A DNA stretch of 64,000 nt from 66-474 sp044464225 (GTDB lineage: Bacteria > Pseudomonadota > Gammaproteobacteria > Xanthomonadales > Rhodanobacteraceae): assembly GCA_044464225.1 (NCBI GenBank), contig JBIQLN010000001.1:314772-378771 (forward strand), in the 5' to 3' direction. Below the pieces are notes generated by a model. It searched no databases, had not been told where the DNA came from, and saw nothing but the letters and a program-made list of their open reading frames with translations. Position numbers and translations under genes: made by a program. This document shows, piece by piece, positions 7,335 to 15,949 of this stretch. Each line of letters begins with the position of its first letter. The first letter of the stretch is position 1.

Positions 7335-8554
7335 GCGCGGCCGCACGCGCGGTCGAGCGGGCCGCGCGCGATTCCCGTGCGCGCCTGCTCGCGTTCCTCG
7401 CCGCGCGTTCGCACGACCTGGCGGCGGCGGAAGACGCGCTCGCGGATGCCTTCCGCGCCGCGCTGGAAAACTGGCCCCGCGACGGTGTTCCGGACAAGCC
7501 CGAAGCGTGGCTGCTGACGGCGGCACGGCGGCGGCTGATCGACCTCGCGCGTCACGCGAAGGTGCACGCGCAGGCAACTCCGGAACTCGCGGCCGCGCTG
7601 GACGACGCGCAAGTGTTCACGAAAGACCACGAACACGCATTTCCGGACGAGCGCCTGAAGCTGCTGTTCGTGTGCGCGCACCCCGCGATCGATGCGGCCG
7701 CGCGCACGCCGCTGATGCTGCAGACGGTACTGGGGCTGGATGCCGCGCGCATTGCTTCGGCATTCCTGGTCAAGCCCGCCACGATGGGCCAGCGCCTGTC
7801 GCGCGCCAAGGTCAAGATCCGTGACGCGGGCATCGCCTTCGAGGTACCACGCATGGAGGTCCTGCCCGAACGCCTTGACGCGGTGCTGGAGGCGATCTAC
7901 GCCGCCTACGGCAGCGGCTGGGGCGATATCGCCGGCGCCGATCCGTGCCGCAAGGGATTGGCGACCGAGGCCCTGGAGCTCGGCGGGCTGCTGGTGCGGC
8001 TGTTGCCGCACGAACCCGAGGCTCTCGGCCTGTCGGCGTTGATGCTGTATTGCGAATCGCGCCACCGCGCGCGCAGGGGGGCGCACGGGGAATTCGTGCC
8101 GTTGAGCGAACAGGACGTGGCGCGGTGGTCGCAGCCGATGATCGGACAAGCCGATCGCCTGCTGCGCAAGGCGGAACGCATGGGCCGGATCGGCCGCTTC
8201 CAGCTCGAAGCCGCGATCCAGTCGGTCCATGCGCAACGTGCACGCACCGGCGACACCGATTGGGAATCGATCGCGCTGCTGTACGAGGGACTGGTGCGGA
8301 TGGCGCCGGCCGTCGGCGCAATGGTTGGCCGCGCCGCCGCGGCCGCGCAGGCACGCGGCCCGCAAACCGGCTGGTCGCTTTTGCGGCAGATCCCCCCGCA
8401 GGCCGTGGTCAGCTACCAGCCGTACTGGGCGGTGGCTGCGCACTTGCTCGAGCGGCTCGGACGCCATGACGAATCGCGTGCCGCGCGCGAGCGTGCGATC
8501 GGACTGTGCGAAGACCCTGCGATGCGCGCGTTCCTGATGCGCCAACAGGATTGA
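7331..8554 (+). CDS. ECF42-type RNA polymerase sigma factor with C-terminal extension
   Basis: A 407-residue sigma factor, about twice the usual ECF size. Residues 1-165 hold regions 2 and 4 ('AAEDALADAFRAALENWPRDGVP', 'KPEAWLLTAARRRLIDLAR', 'LGLDAARIASAFLVKPATMGQRLSRAKVKI' parts). The long C-terminal part ('AIYAAYGSGW', 'LEALGLSALMLYCESRHRAR'-like, 'LYEGLVRMAPAVGAMV') is the DUF6596/TPR-like extension typical of ECF42, thought to replace a separate anti-sigma factor. It is the last gene of the YciI-TfoX-YciI operon, with a 4-base overlap. Confidence 0.92.
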   Translation: MSAAARAVERAARDSRARLLAFLAARSHDLAAAEDALADAFRAALENWPRDGVPDKPEAWLLTAARRRLIDLARHAKVHAQATPELAAALDDAQVFTKDHEHAFPDERLKLLFVCAHPAIDAAARTPLMLQTVLGLDAARIASAFLVKPATMGQRLSRAKVKIRDAGIAFEVPRMEVLPERLDAVLEAIYAAYGSGWGDIAGADPCRKGLATEALELGGLLVRLLPHEPEALGLSALMLYCESRHRARRGAHGEFVPLSEQDVARWSQPMIGQADRLLRKAERMGRIGRFQLEAAIQSVHAQRARTGDTDWESIALLYEGLVRMAPAVGAMVGRAAAAAQARGPQTGWSLLRQIPPQAVVSYQPYWAVAAHLLERLGRHDESRAARERAIGLCEDPAMRAFLMRQQD

Positions 8555-8738
8555 CGCATCGGCATCCACGATGCGTTTTGCCACCGCAAGCTGCCGTTTC
8601 GTCCCGGCACATTCGCGCGTATCCAGACATCCGGATCATGCGCGGCGTTCCTGCCGGTCGAAGGGTTCATTTCGCTGCGCCCCTGATGCACGCTAGCATT
8701 CGGGATCGCAGATCGCTTTGCTGCCGCTTCCATCGTTG

Positions 8739-10592
8739 ATGACCGCATCCGCCCAAGTCGCCGCACCCGCCGCGCCTGACGCAGCCATGCAGGCACGCGC
8801 GGTGCTGCGCGACGTGTTCGGCTATGGCGCCTTCCGCGACCGCCAGCAGGCCATCATCGAACATCTTCTTGCGGGCAACGACGCGCTGGTGTTGATGCCG
8901 ACCGGCGGCGGCAAGTCGCTGTGCTACCAGATCCCCGCCTTGCTGCGGGACGGCACCGCGGTCGTGGTCTCGCCGCTGATCGCGCTGATGCAGGACCAGG
9001 TGGAAGCGTTGCGCCAGCTCGGCGTGGCGGCGGCGTTCCTCAATTCCAGCCTGGATGCGCCGGCGCAAAGCGACGTCGAGCGAAGCTTTCTTCGCGGCGA
9101 ATTGAAGCTGCTGTACGTGGCACCCGAGCGACTGCTCACGGCGCGCTTCCTCGACCTGCTCGAACGCGCCGAAGTGTCGCTGTTCGCGATCGACGAGGCC
9201 CACTGCGTATCGCAATGGGGCCACGATTTCCGGCCCGAGTACCGCGAGCTCACGGTGCTGCACGAGCGCTTTCCGAATGTGCCGCGGATCGCCCTCACCG
9301 CAACCGCCGACGCCCCGACCCGGCGCGAGATCGTCGAACGCCTGGCGCTCGGCCAGGCCCGCCAGTTCATCTCCAGCTTCGACCGGCCCAACATCCGCTA
9401 TCGCATCACGCAGCGCGACCAGCCGCGCCAGCAATTGAAGGCCTTCCTTGCCGGACACCGCGGGGAATCGGGGATCGTCTATTGCCTGTCGCGGCGCAAG
9501 GCCGAGGACACGGCCGCGTGGCTGGTCGAAGAGGGCATCGAGGCGCTGCCCTACCACGCCGGGCTCGATGCGGCCACGCGTGCCACCAACCAGCAGCGCT
9601 TCCTGCGCGAAGACGGCATCGTCATGTGCGCGACCATCGCGTTCGGCATGGGCATCGACAAGCCGGACGTGCGTTTCGTCGCGCACATGGACCTGCCGAA
9701 GAGCCTCGAAGGCTATTACCAGGAAACCGGGCGCGCCGGGCGTGACGGGTTGCCGGCCGACGCCTGGATGACCTACGGCCTGAGCGATCTCGTGACGCTG
9801 GCACAATTCATCCAGCAGTCCGACGCCGACGAAGCACGCAAGCGGCTGGAACGCAGCAAGCTCGATGCGCTGCTGGCGTTCGCCGAATCCACCCGCTGCC
9901 GCCGCCAGCAACTGCTGGCGTACTTCGGAGAGACGCTCGAACAACCGTGCGGCAACTGCGACAACTGCCTCGAACCGCCGCCCACGTGGGACGCCACGGA
10001 GGCCGCGCAAAAAGCGCTGTCATGCGCGTACCGCACCGGGCAGCGGTTCGGCGTCGGCTACCTGATCGACGTGTTGCTCGGCAAGGACAACGAGCGAATC
10101 CAGGCGCAGCGCCACGATCACCTTTCCGTGCACGGCATCGGCACGGAGCTCGACGCGCGGCAATGGCGAGGCGTGTTCCGGCAACTGGTCGCCCGCGGCC
10201 TTCTCGGCCCGGACAACGAAGGCTACGGAACCCTGCACCTGACCGCAGCCGCGCACCCGGTCCTGCGTGGCGACGAAACCGTCCACCTGCGCCAGGAACC
10301 GGACCGCGCGCAGCGGCGTGCCAGCCGCCGCACCGCCGGCTCGGGCAGCCGCCGCAGCCTGGACATCGCCCCGCACGAGGAACCGCTGTGGAACGCGCTG
10401 CGCGATACACGCGCGAAGCTTGCGAAGGAACAGGGCGTGCCCGCGTACGTGATCTTCCACGACGCCACCCTGTACGCGATGCTGCGCGAGCGTCCGAAGG
10501 ATCGGGATGCGCTGGCCGCCATCAGCGGCGTCGGCGCACGCAAGCTGGAACGCTACGGCGAGCGTTTTCTGGCCGTGCTGCGGGACGCCTGA
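8739..10592 (+). CDS. recQ: ATP-dependent DNA helicase RecQ
   Basis: A 617-residue superfamily 2 helicase acting 3'-5' in recombination and repair. The order is: N-terminal 'FGYGAFRDRQQAII', Walker A 'PTGGGKSLCYQIPAL' near residue 58, the DEAH box and aromatic-rich loop 'DEAHCVSQWGHDFRPEY' near 152, helicase motifs IV-VI ('AFGMGIDKPDVRFV', 'QETGRAGRDG'), the zinc site 'CGNCDNC' near 404, a winged-helix RQC domain, and a C-terminal HRDC domain ('ISGVGARKLERYGERFL'). The ATG at 8739 was chosen over an upstream TTG. It looks complete and functional. Confidence 0.97.
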   Translation: MTASAQVAAPAAPDAAMQARAVLRDVFGYGAFRDRQQAIIEHLLAGNDALVLMPTGGGKSLCYQIPALLRDGTAVVVSPLIALMQDQVEALRQLGVAAAFLNSSLDAPAQSDVERSFLRGELKLLYVAPERLLTARFLDLLERAEVSLFAIDEAHCVSQWGHDFRPEYRELTVLHERFPNVPRIALTATADAPTRREIVERLALGQARQFISSFDRPNIRYRITQRDQPRQQLKAFLAGHRGESGIVYCLSRRKAEDTAAWLVEEGIEALPYHAGLDAATRATNQQRFLREDGIVMCATIAFGMGIDKPDVRFVAHMDLPKSLEGYYQETGRAGRDGLPADAWMTYGLSDLVTLAQFIQQSDADEARKRLERSKLDALLAFAESTRCRRQQLLAYFGETLEQPCGNCDNCLEPPPTWDATEAAQKALSCAYRTGQRFGVGYLIDVLLGKDNERIQAQRHDHLSVHGIGTELDARQWRGVFRQLVARGLLGPDNEGYGTLHLTAAAHPVLRGDETVHLRQEPDRAQRRASRRTAGSGSRRSLDIAPHEEPLWNALRDTRAKLAKEQGVPAYVIFHDATLYAMLRERPKDRDALAAISGVGARKLERYGERFLAVLRDA

Positions 10593-10718
10593 TCGGCAAT
10601 CCCCTGAAGTTGGACAGGCGCCGACGCGGGTGGCAAGGACCCGTTCCTGGCGCTGTCACCGCTCGCCATCCCTGGCTCGCTCTCTGCTGACGCGTGCACC
10701 GCCCCGGCAATGCGCGCG

Positions 10719-11162
10719 TCAGCGTCGACCCTTCGCCAACGGCAGATCCGCGCGTCGCCACGCATCCAGCCCACCGGCCAGGGTGGCGACGTTTGCGAAA
10801 CCGGCCTTGACCAGTCGCCGGGCCGCCTTGCCCGATTCCATGCCGTTCTTGCATACGGTCACGACCTGCAGGTCCTTGGCCTTGGCAAGATCCTTGTTCT
10901 CGGGATCGAACTGGCTGGGCGCGACGTGTTTCGAACCGGTGATGTGGCCCTTCTCGAAATCGGCGATCGCGGACAGGTCGATCACCAGCGGCTCGCCGCG
11001 ATTGATCATCTGCACCAGCGCGCCGGGTGTCAGCTCGCGAAAACCACGGAACTGCCGCGACACTTCCAGCGCGATCAGCGCCAGGATGATCACGACGAGC
11101 GCCGCCACCAGCAGCACATGGTTGGCGATGAAGTGCGGCAGGCGGGTCAGGAACTCGTGCAT
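10719..11162 (-). CDS. Membrane-anchored rhodanese-like protein
   Basis: A 147-residue protein with an N-terminal membrane helix (about residues 14-32) and one rhodanese domain. The putative catalytic cysteine is C104 in the loop 'CKNGMES', which matches the six-residue C-x-x-G-x-x-S active loop. The family transfers or carries sulfane sulfur; here the domain would follow a single N-terminal anchor, as in YibN-type proteins. The start ATG at 11162 lies inside a longer open frame; upstream residues carry no motif. Substrate unknown. Confidence 0.88.
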   Translation of the reverse strand: MHEFLTRLPHFIANHVLLVAALVVIILALIALEVSRQFRGFRELTPGALVQMINRGEPLVIDLSAIADFEKGHITGSKHVAPSQFDPENKDLAKAKDLQVVTVCKNGMESGKAARRLVKAGFANVATLAGGLDAWRRADLPLAKGRR

Positions 11163-11329
11163 CGTCTCGGTCTTGATCGGAAATGAACCCGGCATTATCC
11201 GGGAATACCGCAAAGGCTGCATCCGGCGCGGCCGTCGTGGAAAACCGGACCGGCAAGGGCCGCCCCGGACACTTCACCCGACGGGGCCCGGGCAGCGTTC
11301 GGTACGCCAGGCGTCATCGGCGATCGCAC

Positions 11330-11740
11330 TCACTGTTGCGGCGAAATGTCCGGCAGACCCGACTCCAGCCACCATCGCTTGGCTTGCGCGTCCCAATGCC
11401 AGGTCTGGTGGTCCAGCACGCTGTAGACACGCTGGCTGGACTTGACGATCAGTCCGACGGTGGCGGTCTGCTCGACCGTGTCCGGCCCCGTCGCCACCGG
11501 ACCGGAAGCGTCGTATTCGGCCACACGCACGGTGTTGTAGAGCGCCTTCTGCTGGTCGGTCAGCGGACGCGCGGTGCGCACCGCCGGATCGACGTACTGC
11601 CACGCGCTCTGGAAATCACCCCAGCGCAGCGCGGCGCCGTACCCTTCCAGCGTTTGATCGCGGAGGTCGTTTTTTTTCTGGAGCGTGCCGCAACCGGCCA
11701 GCAGCAACAGCGCGGCACCCGCAAGCATGATTCGGCGCAT
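11330..11740 (-). CDS. Small outer-membrane-type lipoprotein
   Basis: A 136-residue lipoprotein. It has a short signal peptide with lipobox 'LLLAGC' (lipidated Cys at about residue 17), then a soluble domain with 'GYGAALRWGDFQSAWQYVDPA' and a Trp-rich C-terminus 'HQTWHWDAQAKRWWLESGLP'. A GGAGATC ribosome-binding site precedes the ATG at 11740; an adjacent GTG is a weaker option. I recognise the general build (a small NTF2-like lipoprotein of this lineage) but no named family. It lies upstream of the rhodanese gene on the same strand. Confidence 0.8.
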   Translation of the reverse strand: MRRIMLAGAALLLLAGCGTLQKKNDLRDQTLEGYGAALRWGDFQSAWQYVDPAVRTARPLTDQQKALYNTVRVAEYDASGPVATGPDTVEQTATVGLIVKSSQRVYSVLDHQTWHWDAQAKRWWLESGLPDISPQQ

Positions 11741-11786
11741 CACGATCTCCCGGCAACGATCCGCAGCCGATTGTGCCGGAACGTGC

Positions 11787-12248
11787 CTACGGGCGCAGCC
11801 TGGCGAAGAAGCGCGCGGTCAACAGCGTCGCCGGCCGCTTTTCGCCGGCGATTTCGCACACCACGTCGACATGCCCCTTGCCGCGCGCGCGCAGGGCATT
11901 CGCAAGGCGCGCCATTGCCCCGGATTCGGTGAATCGCGCGACGCCGCGCAGTTCGCTCCACACCGGTTCCTGGTACCGCAATTCCGAATTGCCCACGTAG
12001 ATGTCACAGGCAAGGGCCTGCGCACGCAAACCCAGTTCGACCAGCCCCCACCCTGCCAGCGTCAGCAACGAGGCCATGCTGCCGCCGAACGCGCAGCCCT
12101 TGTCGTTGACGTTGGGTGCGAGCGGCGCCGTCATCTCGAGCAGGTCGCCGGTGTAACGCCGCACCTTCAGGTCCATCGCGTCGGCCAGCGGAATGTTGTC
12201 GAGGATGTGGGATTCAAGTGCCGCGACGGCGGCGTCGTGATCGTTCAT
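11787..12248 (-). CDS. Putative thioesterase, YiiD C-terminal type hotdog fold
   Basis: A 153-residue hotdog-fold protein. The pattern 'LESHILDNIPLADAMDLKV' then 'APNVNDKGCAFGGSMASLLTLAGWGLV' (the fold's central helix) and 'DIYVGNSELRYQEPV' matches the thioesterase domain found in YiiD C-termini. The substrate, presumably an acyl-CoA or acyl-ACP, cannot be read from the sequence. The ATG at 12248 gives the family-typical start; the frame extends further upstream into the hemD promoter region. It is divergent from hemD with a 65-base gap. Confidence 0.85.
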   Translation of the reverse strand: MNDHDAAVAALESHILDNIPLADAMDLKVRRYTGDLLEMTAPLAPNVNDKGCAFGGSMASLLTLAGWGLVELGLRAQALACDIYVGNSELRYQEPVWSELRGVARFTESGAMARLANALRARGKGHVDVVCEIAGEKRPATLLTARFFARLRP

Positions 12249-12313
12249 CGCACAAGTGTGTCGTGACCCGCGCCGCGCGACAAGACTCACGCACGCTCGC
12301 CTATCATCGCCGC

Positions 12314-13099
12314 ATGGCTCGAGCCCGACCATTCGCCGGCACCCGCATCGTGATCACCCGTCCAGCCGGGACCGGCGCGGCCTGGGTGCGACGCGTGCGC
12401 GAACTTGGCGGAACACCGCTGCTGCTGCCGGGCGCAAGCCTGCGCCCGGCGCCCGATGCCACCGCCGCTCGCAAGGCGCTCCGTGCCGGACTGGCCTGCG
12501 ACATCGCGATCTTCACCAGTCCCGCGGCGGTGCGTTTCGCGCGACGCCTCGGCATGCCCCGGATACGCGCGCAGATCCTGGCACCCGGCGCAGGAACGTT
12601 GCAGGCGCTCCGGCGCGCCGGTCTCATGCGTTCCGAAGCACCAGGGCGCGAAGACAGCGAAGGCATCCTTGCACTGCCGGTGCTGCAGCGCATCCGCGGG
12701 TTGCGGGTGGGCATCATAGGGGCGGCGGGCGGGCGGGGATTGCTGGATCGGGAACTCGCCGCGCGCGGCGCGACGGTGCTGCATGCGCACGTTTATCGGC
12801 GCCTCCCGGCACGGCTCGACCGCCGCCATGCCGCGGCATTGCTCGGGAACACGCGAAAACCGCTGTACGTCCTGGTGTCCAGTGCGGAAGCGCTCACCAA
12901 CATCCTCGCCGCCCTGCCGGAAGATGCACGCCACGCGCTGCGCGCCGGCAGCGCCATCGCCAGCAGTGCGCGCCTGGCCACCGCGGCACGCAAGGCAGGC
13001 TTCGCACGGGTGTTGCGCGCCGCTTCGCCGCGAACCGATGCCATGCTCGCCGCCGCCGCGGGCGACGCCGCACCGGGCGCTGGTAGCATGCGCCCATGA
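12314..13099 (+). CDS. hemD: Uroporphyrinogen-III synthase
   Basis: A 261-residue HemD-family enzyme that cyclises hydroxymethylbilane to uroporphyrinogen III. Seen are 'GTRIVITRPAGTGAAWVRRVRELGG' parts at the N-terminus, 'AIFTSPAAVRFARRL', 'LRVGIIGAAGGRG' and 'VLVSSAEALTNILAAL'. HemD sequences are poorly conserved, so context helps: it is followed with 4-base overlaps by hemX and hemY. The start at 12314 leads directly into the first beta strand. hemC is not in the window. Confidence 0.92.
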   Translation: MARARPFAGTRIVITRPAGTGAAWVRRVRELGGTPLLLPGASLRPAPDATAARKALRAGLACDIAIFTSPAAVRFARRLGMPRIRAQILAPGAGTLQALRRAGLMRSEAPGREDSEGILALPVLQRIRGLRVGIIGAAGGRGLLDRELAARGATVLHAHVYRRLPARLDRRHAAALLGNTRKPLYVLVSSAEALTNILAALPEDARHALRAGSAIASSARLATAARKAGFARVLRAASPRTDAMLAAAAGDAAPGAGSMRP

Positions 13100-14172
13100 T
13101 CGAAGACACTGCCGAAGAAACCACTGTTGAACCCGCGCCCCGCAGGCCACGCGGACGCGTGCCCGGTCTGGCCGCGCTCGCGGTGATCCTCGCGATCGTG
13201 GCCCTGGCCGTGGCGGCATGGAGCGTGTGGCGCCTGCAACGCTTCGCGCAGTCGCAGGACGCGGCGCGCAAACAGGATGCGGCCACCATCGCCAGCCTGC
13301 AAAGCCAGATCGCCGCCGGCAACCAGCAGGTGCAAGCGGGCAACCACCGCGTGGGCAACCTGGAAACCGGCATCGACGATCTCCGCGCCACCACCCAGGG
13401 CCTCGGCCGCCGCGTCGCGAACCTGGAGACGGCTTTCACGAATCTGAATGGCCAGCAGCAATCGGGCCGCGACACCCTGCTGCTCAACGACGCCGAAATG
13501 CTGCTGCGCACCGGCCAACAGCGCTACAGCCTGTTCCACGACAGCGTCAGCGCACTGAAAGCCTATTCGCAGGCAATCGAGGTCCTGGCCCAAGTGCAGA
13601 ACCCGGCCTACGCACCGGTGCGCGCCAGCGCCACCACCGAGCGCGACGCCCTGGCTGCCGCGGCGCCGCCCTCGCGCCAGGCGGCGCTGGATACCCTTTC
13701 GCGGCTGCGCAGCAACACCGCGGCACTGCCACTGGCGAACGGCGGACCCGCATCCGCATCGTCCAGCAGCAGGCCGGGCTTCTGGTCTCGCCTCGGCCAC
13801 GCCTTCAGCGGCATCGTCAGGGTCAGCCACGACAACGGCAGTGCGGCACCGCTCGCCGACCCGCGGCTCGCGCCGCAGGCGCTGGCGCTGGATCTCGCGC
13901 AGGCGCAGGAAGCGTTGCTGGCGTTCGATGAAACTGGTTACCGCGAGGCGCTGCAGCGCGCGGATGCCTTGCTGGCCGCGCAGTACGACCCGCAGGACGC
14001 CGACGTGAAGGGCGTGCGTGCACAAATCGCGAACCTGCTGGCACAGCGCACCTCGGGTCCGGCGCCGCAACTCGGCGGCGCGCTGGCGCAACTGCAAAGC
14101 CTGCGCGCCAACCAGACGCCGGCCCTGCCGGCGGCACCGGCGTCCGCCGCCAGCAGCGGAGCCACGCCATGA
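13096..14172 (+). CDS. hemX: HemX-like membrane protein
   Basis: A 358-residue HemX (PF04375-type) protein with one N-terminal membrane helix (about 25-43) after a short cytosolic tail, then a long periplasmic region with a coiled coil ('ATIASLQSQIAAGNQQVQAG') and the conserved 'LLLNDAEMLLRTGQQRY' block. The family was once called uroporphyrinogen-III methyltransferase but lacks that catalytic domain; its function is unsettled. It overlaps hemD and hemY by 4 bases on either side, so the three are one operon. The C-terminal tail is Ala/Ser/Pro-rich. Confidence 0.92.
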   Translation: MIEDTAEETTVEPAPRRPRGRVPGLAALAVILAIVALAVAAWSVWRLQRFAQSQDAARKQDAATIASLQSQIAAGNQQVQAGNHRVGNLETGIDDLRATTQGLGRRVANLETAFTNLNGQQQSGRDTLLLNDAEMLLRTGQQRYSLFHDSVSALKAYSQAIEVLAQVQNPAYAPVRASATTERDALAAAAPPSRQAALDTLSRLRSNTAALPLANGGPASASSSSRPGFWSRLGHAFSGIVRVSHDNGSAAPLADPRLAPQALALDLAQAQEALLAFDETGYREALQRADALLAAQYDPQDADVKGVRAQIANLLAQRTSGPAPQLGGALAQLQSLRANQTPALPAAPASAASSGATP

Positions 14173-15440
14173 AAGGCAAGCGCTGGCTGGCCCTCGCGAT
14201 CATCATCATCGTGCTGGCCGCGATTGCATTCGTGTGGCTGGCCTCCGACCCCGGCTACGTGTTGATCCGCTTCCGCGGCTGGCGCATCGAAGCCACCGTG
14301 GTGGGCGCGGCGGCGATCCTGGTGGCCGCATGGATCGCGATCGGCATCGTGTGGTGGTTGCTGCGCTGGCCGTTCGGCGCGTTGTCGCGGCGGCATCGCC
14401 GCATCAGCCAGGAACGCTTGCGCGATGGCCTGGTGGCGATGGCCGAAGGCCGCCACGTCGAAGCCAACCGGACCCTGCAGCGGGCTGCGCAATATTCCTC
14501 GTTGCGCTCACCGGCGCTGCTGTCCGCCGCCGACGCCGCGCACCGTCACGGCGACACCCAGCGGGCGCTGGAAGCGCTGGACGAAGCCGCGCAGCATGCG
14601 CCCGACGCCGCGCGGATCGTGCGCGCCCGCATCCTGCGCGAAAACGATCGTGCGGAGGAAGCGTTGCAACTGCTCGCCCCCGGCGCCGAGGCCGGCAAAC
14701 TGCCGCCGGCCGGCTGGCACGAATACGCGCTGGCGGCCCTCGCCACCGGCCAGCCGGAAAAAGCACGTGCGGCGCTGGAACCCCTGCGCAAATCCGACAT
14801 GCTGGGCACCGCTGGCTTCGCTGGACTCGTCGACGAAGTATTGGGCGTGCTGCTGCGCAAGGCCGCCGATGCCGCGGCGCTGCAGGCCCTGTGGAAGCGG
14901 GCAACCCGCCAGCAGCGCCAGATGCCGACCCTGCTCGCCACGTACGCCCGCCGCGCTTTCGCCCTGAACGTTTCGCATGACGCGCTCGATGCCATCGAAG
15001 ACGCGCTGAAGCGGGAGTGGAATGCAGAACTCGTCGCCACCTATGGCGATGCCACGCCGCCCGCCGAAGCCACTGCCCGCCTGCGCGTCGCGCAGCGCTG
15101 GCTGGAGACGCACGTTGGCGACGACACCTTGCTGCGCACCCTCGGCGTGCTGTCGATGCGCGCGTCCAATCCGCGTGGCGCGCAGGACTATCTGGTGCGC
15201 GCGCTGGCACTGAAACCCACTGCCGCGAGCTGGGCGGCGCTGGGCGACATCCAGTCCGCCGCGGGTGACGCCGGGGATGCAATCCGCTGCTATGCCAACG
15301 CGTGGAAGTGCGAACAGGGCGAGGCGATCGCGCCAGGCCCGCACGAAGCCGGCATAGAAACTGCCCATGTCACGCTGGAAGAACGCGACGAACATGGCAT
15401 GCCGCGCCTTCCCGGAGAGGAATCCTCACCGGTGCGGTAG
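14169..15440 (+). CDS. hemY: HemY-type tetratricopeptide membrane protein
   Basis: A 423-residue inner-membrane protein: two N-terminal helices (about 5-22 and 38-60) forming the HemY N-terminal domain, then TPR-like helices ('AEGRHVEANRTLQRAAQYSS', 'DAAHRHGDTQRALEALDEA'). This proteobacterial HemY is not the Gram-positive protoporphyrinogen oxidase of the same name; a role in late haem synthesis or its coordination has been proposed. It overlaps hemX by 4 bases and is followed after 2 bases by a thioesterase gene. Confidence 0.93.
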   Translation: MKGKRWLALAIIIIVLAAIAFVWLASDPGYVLIRFRGWRIEATVVGAAAILVAAWIAIGIVWWLLRWPFGALSRRHRRISQERLRDGLVAMAEGRHVEANRTLQRAAQYSSLRSPALLSAADAAHRHGDTQRALEALDEAAQHAPDAARIVRARILRENDRAEEALQLLAPGAEAGKLPPAGWHEYALAALATGQPEKARAALEPLRKSDMLGTAGFAGLVDEVLGVLLRKAADAAALQALWKRATRQQRQMPTLLATYARRAFALNVSHDALDAIEDALKREWNAELVATYGDATPPAEATARLRVAQRWLETHVGDDTLLRTLGVLSMRASNPRGAQDYLVRALALKPTAASWAALGDIQSAAGDAGDAIRCYANAWKCEQGEAIAPGPHEAGIETAHVTLEERDEHGMPRLPGEESSPVR

Positions 15441-15442
15441 CC

Positions 15443-15883
15443 ATGGCCATCTGGAAACAACGCGTCGACCTCGACACCGTGAATGCCTGGAGCGCGCGCA
15501 CCCTGATGCGGGCGCTCGACATTCGCATCACCGAAATCGGCGACGACTTCCTGCGCGGCACCATGCCCGTGGACGACCGCACCCGGCAGCCGTACGGCAT
15601 CCTGCACGGCGGCGCTTCGGTCGCACTGGCCGAAACGCTGGGCTCGACCGCGGCGATGCTGTGCTGCGAGGATGGGCGCGCGGCAGTGGGACTCGACATC
15701 AATGCCAATCATCTGCGCGCGGTGCGCGAGGGCCTCGTCACCGGCACCGCGCGGCCGATCCACGTCGGCCGCAGCACGCAGGTGTGGGAGATCCGCATCA
15801 CGGACGAGGCGGGCGAATTGACCTGCATCGCGCGGCTCACGATGGCGGTGGTGCCGGGCAGCGCCTTCGCGCTGCGGCAATAG
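15443..15883 (+). CDS. Hotdog-fold thioesterase, PaaI/MenI (YdiI)-like
   Basis: A 146-residue hotdog enzyme. The active-site signature 'QPYGILHGGASVALAETLGSTAA' matches the acyl-CoA thioesterases of the EntH/YdiI/PaaI kind; the family's catalytic Glu is seen as 'AE' in 'ALAETLG'. Also 'GLDINANHLRAVREGLVTG'. It starts 2 bases after the hemY stop, so it is likely cotranscribed, though it has no evident link to haem. Menaquinone or aryl-CoA substrates are possible and cannot be separated here. Confidence 0.9.
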   Translation: MAIWKQRVDLDTVNAWSARTLMRALDIRITEIGDDFLRGTMPVDDRTRQPYGILHGGASVALAETLGSTAAMLCCEDGRAAVGLDINANHLRAVREGLVTGTARPIHVGRSTQVWEIRITDEAGELTCIARLTMAVVPGSAFALRQ

Positions 15884-15949
15884 CGGGATCTCGCCTCCTG
15901 CGACCGCGCGGTCGTAATCTGGACCGCATCCTGCACCTACAATCCCGCC

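Noticed and set aside
12116..12313. In-frame extension upstream of hemD
   Set aside because: It covers the divergent thioesterase gene and is Arg/Cys-rich; the family start fits ATG 12314.
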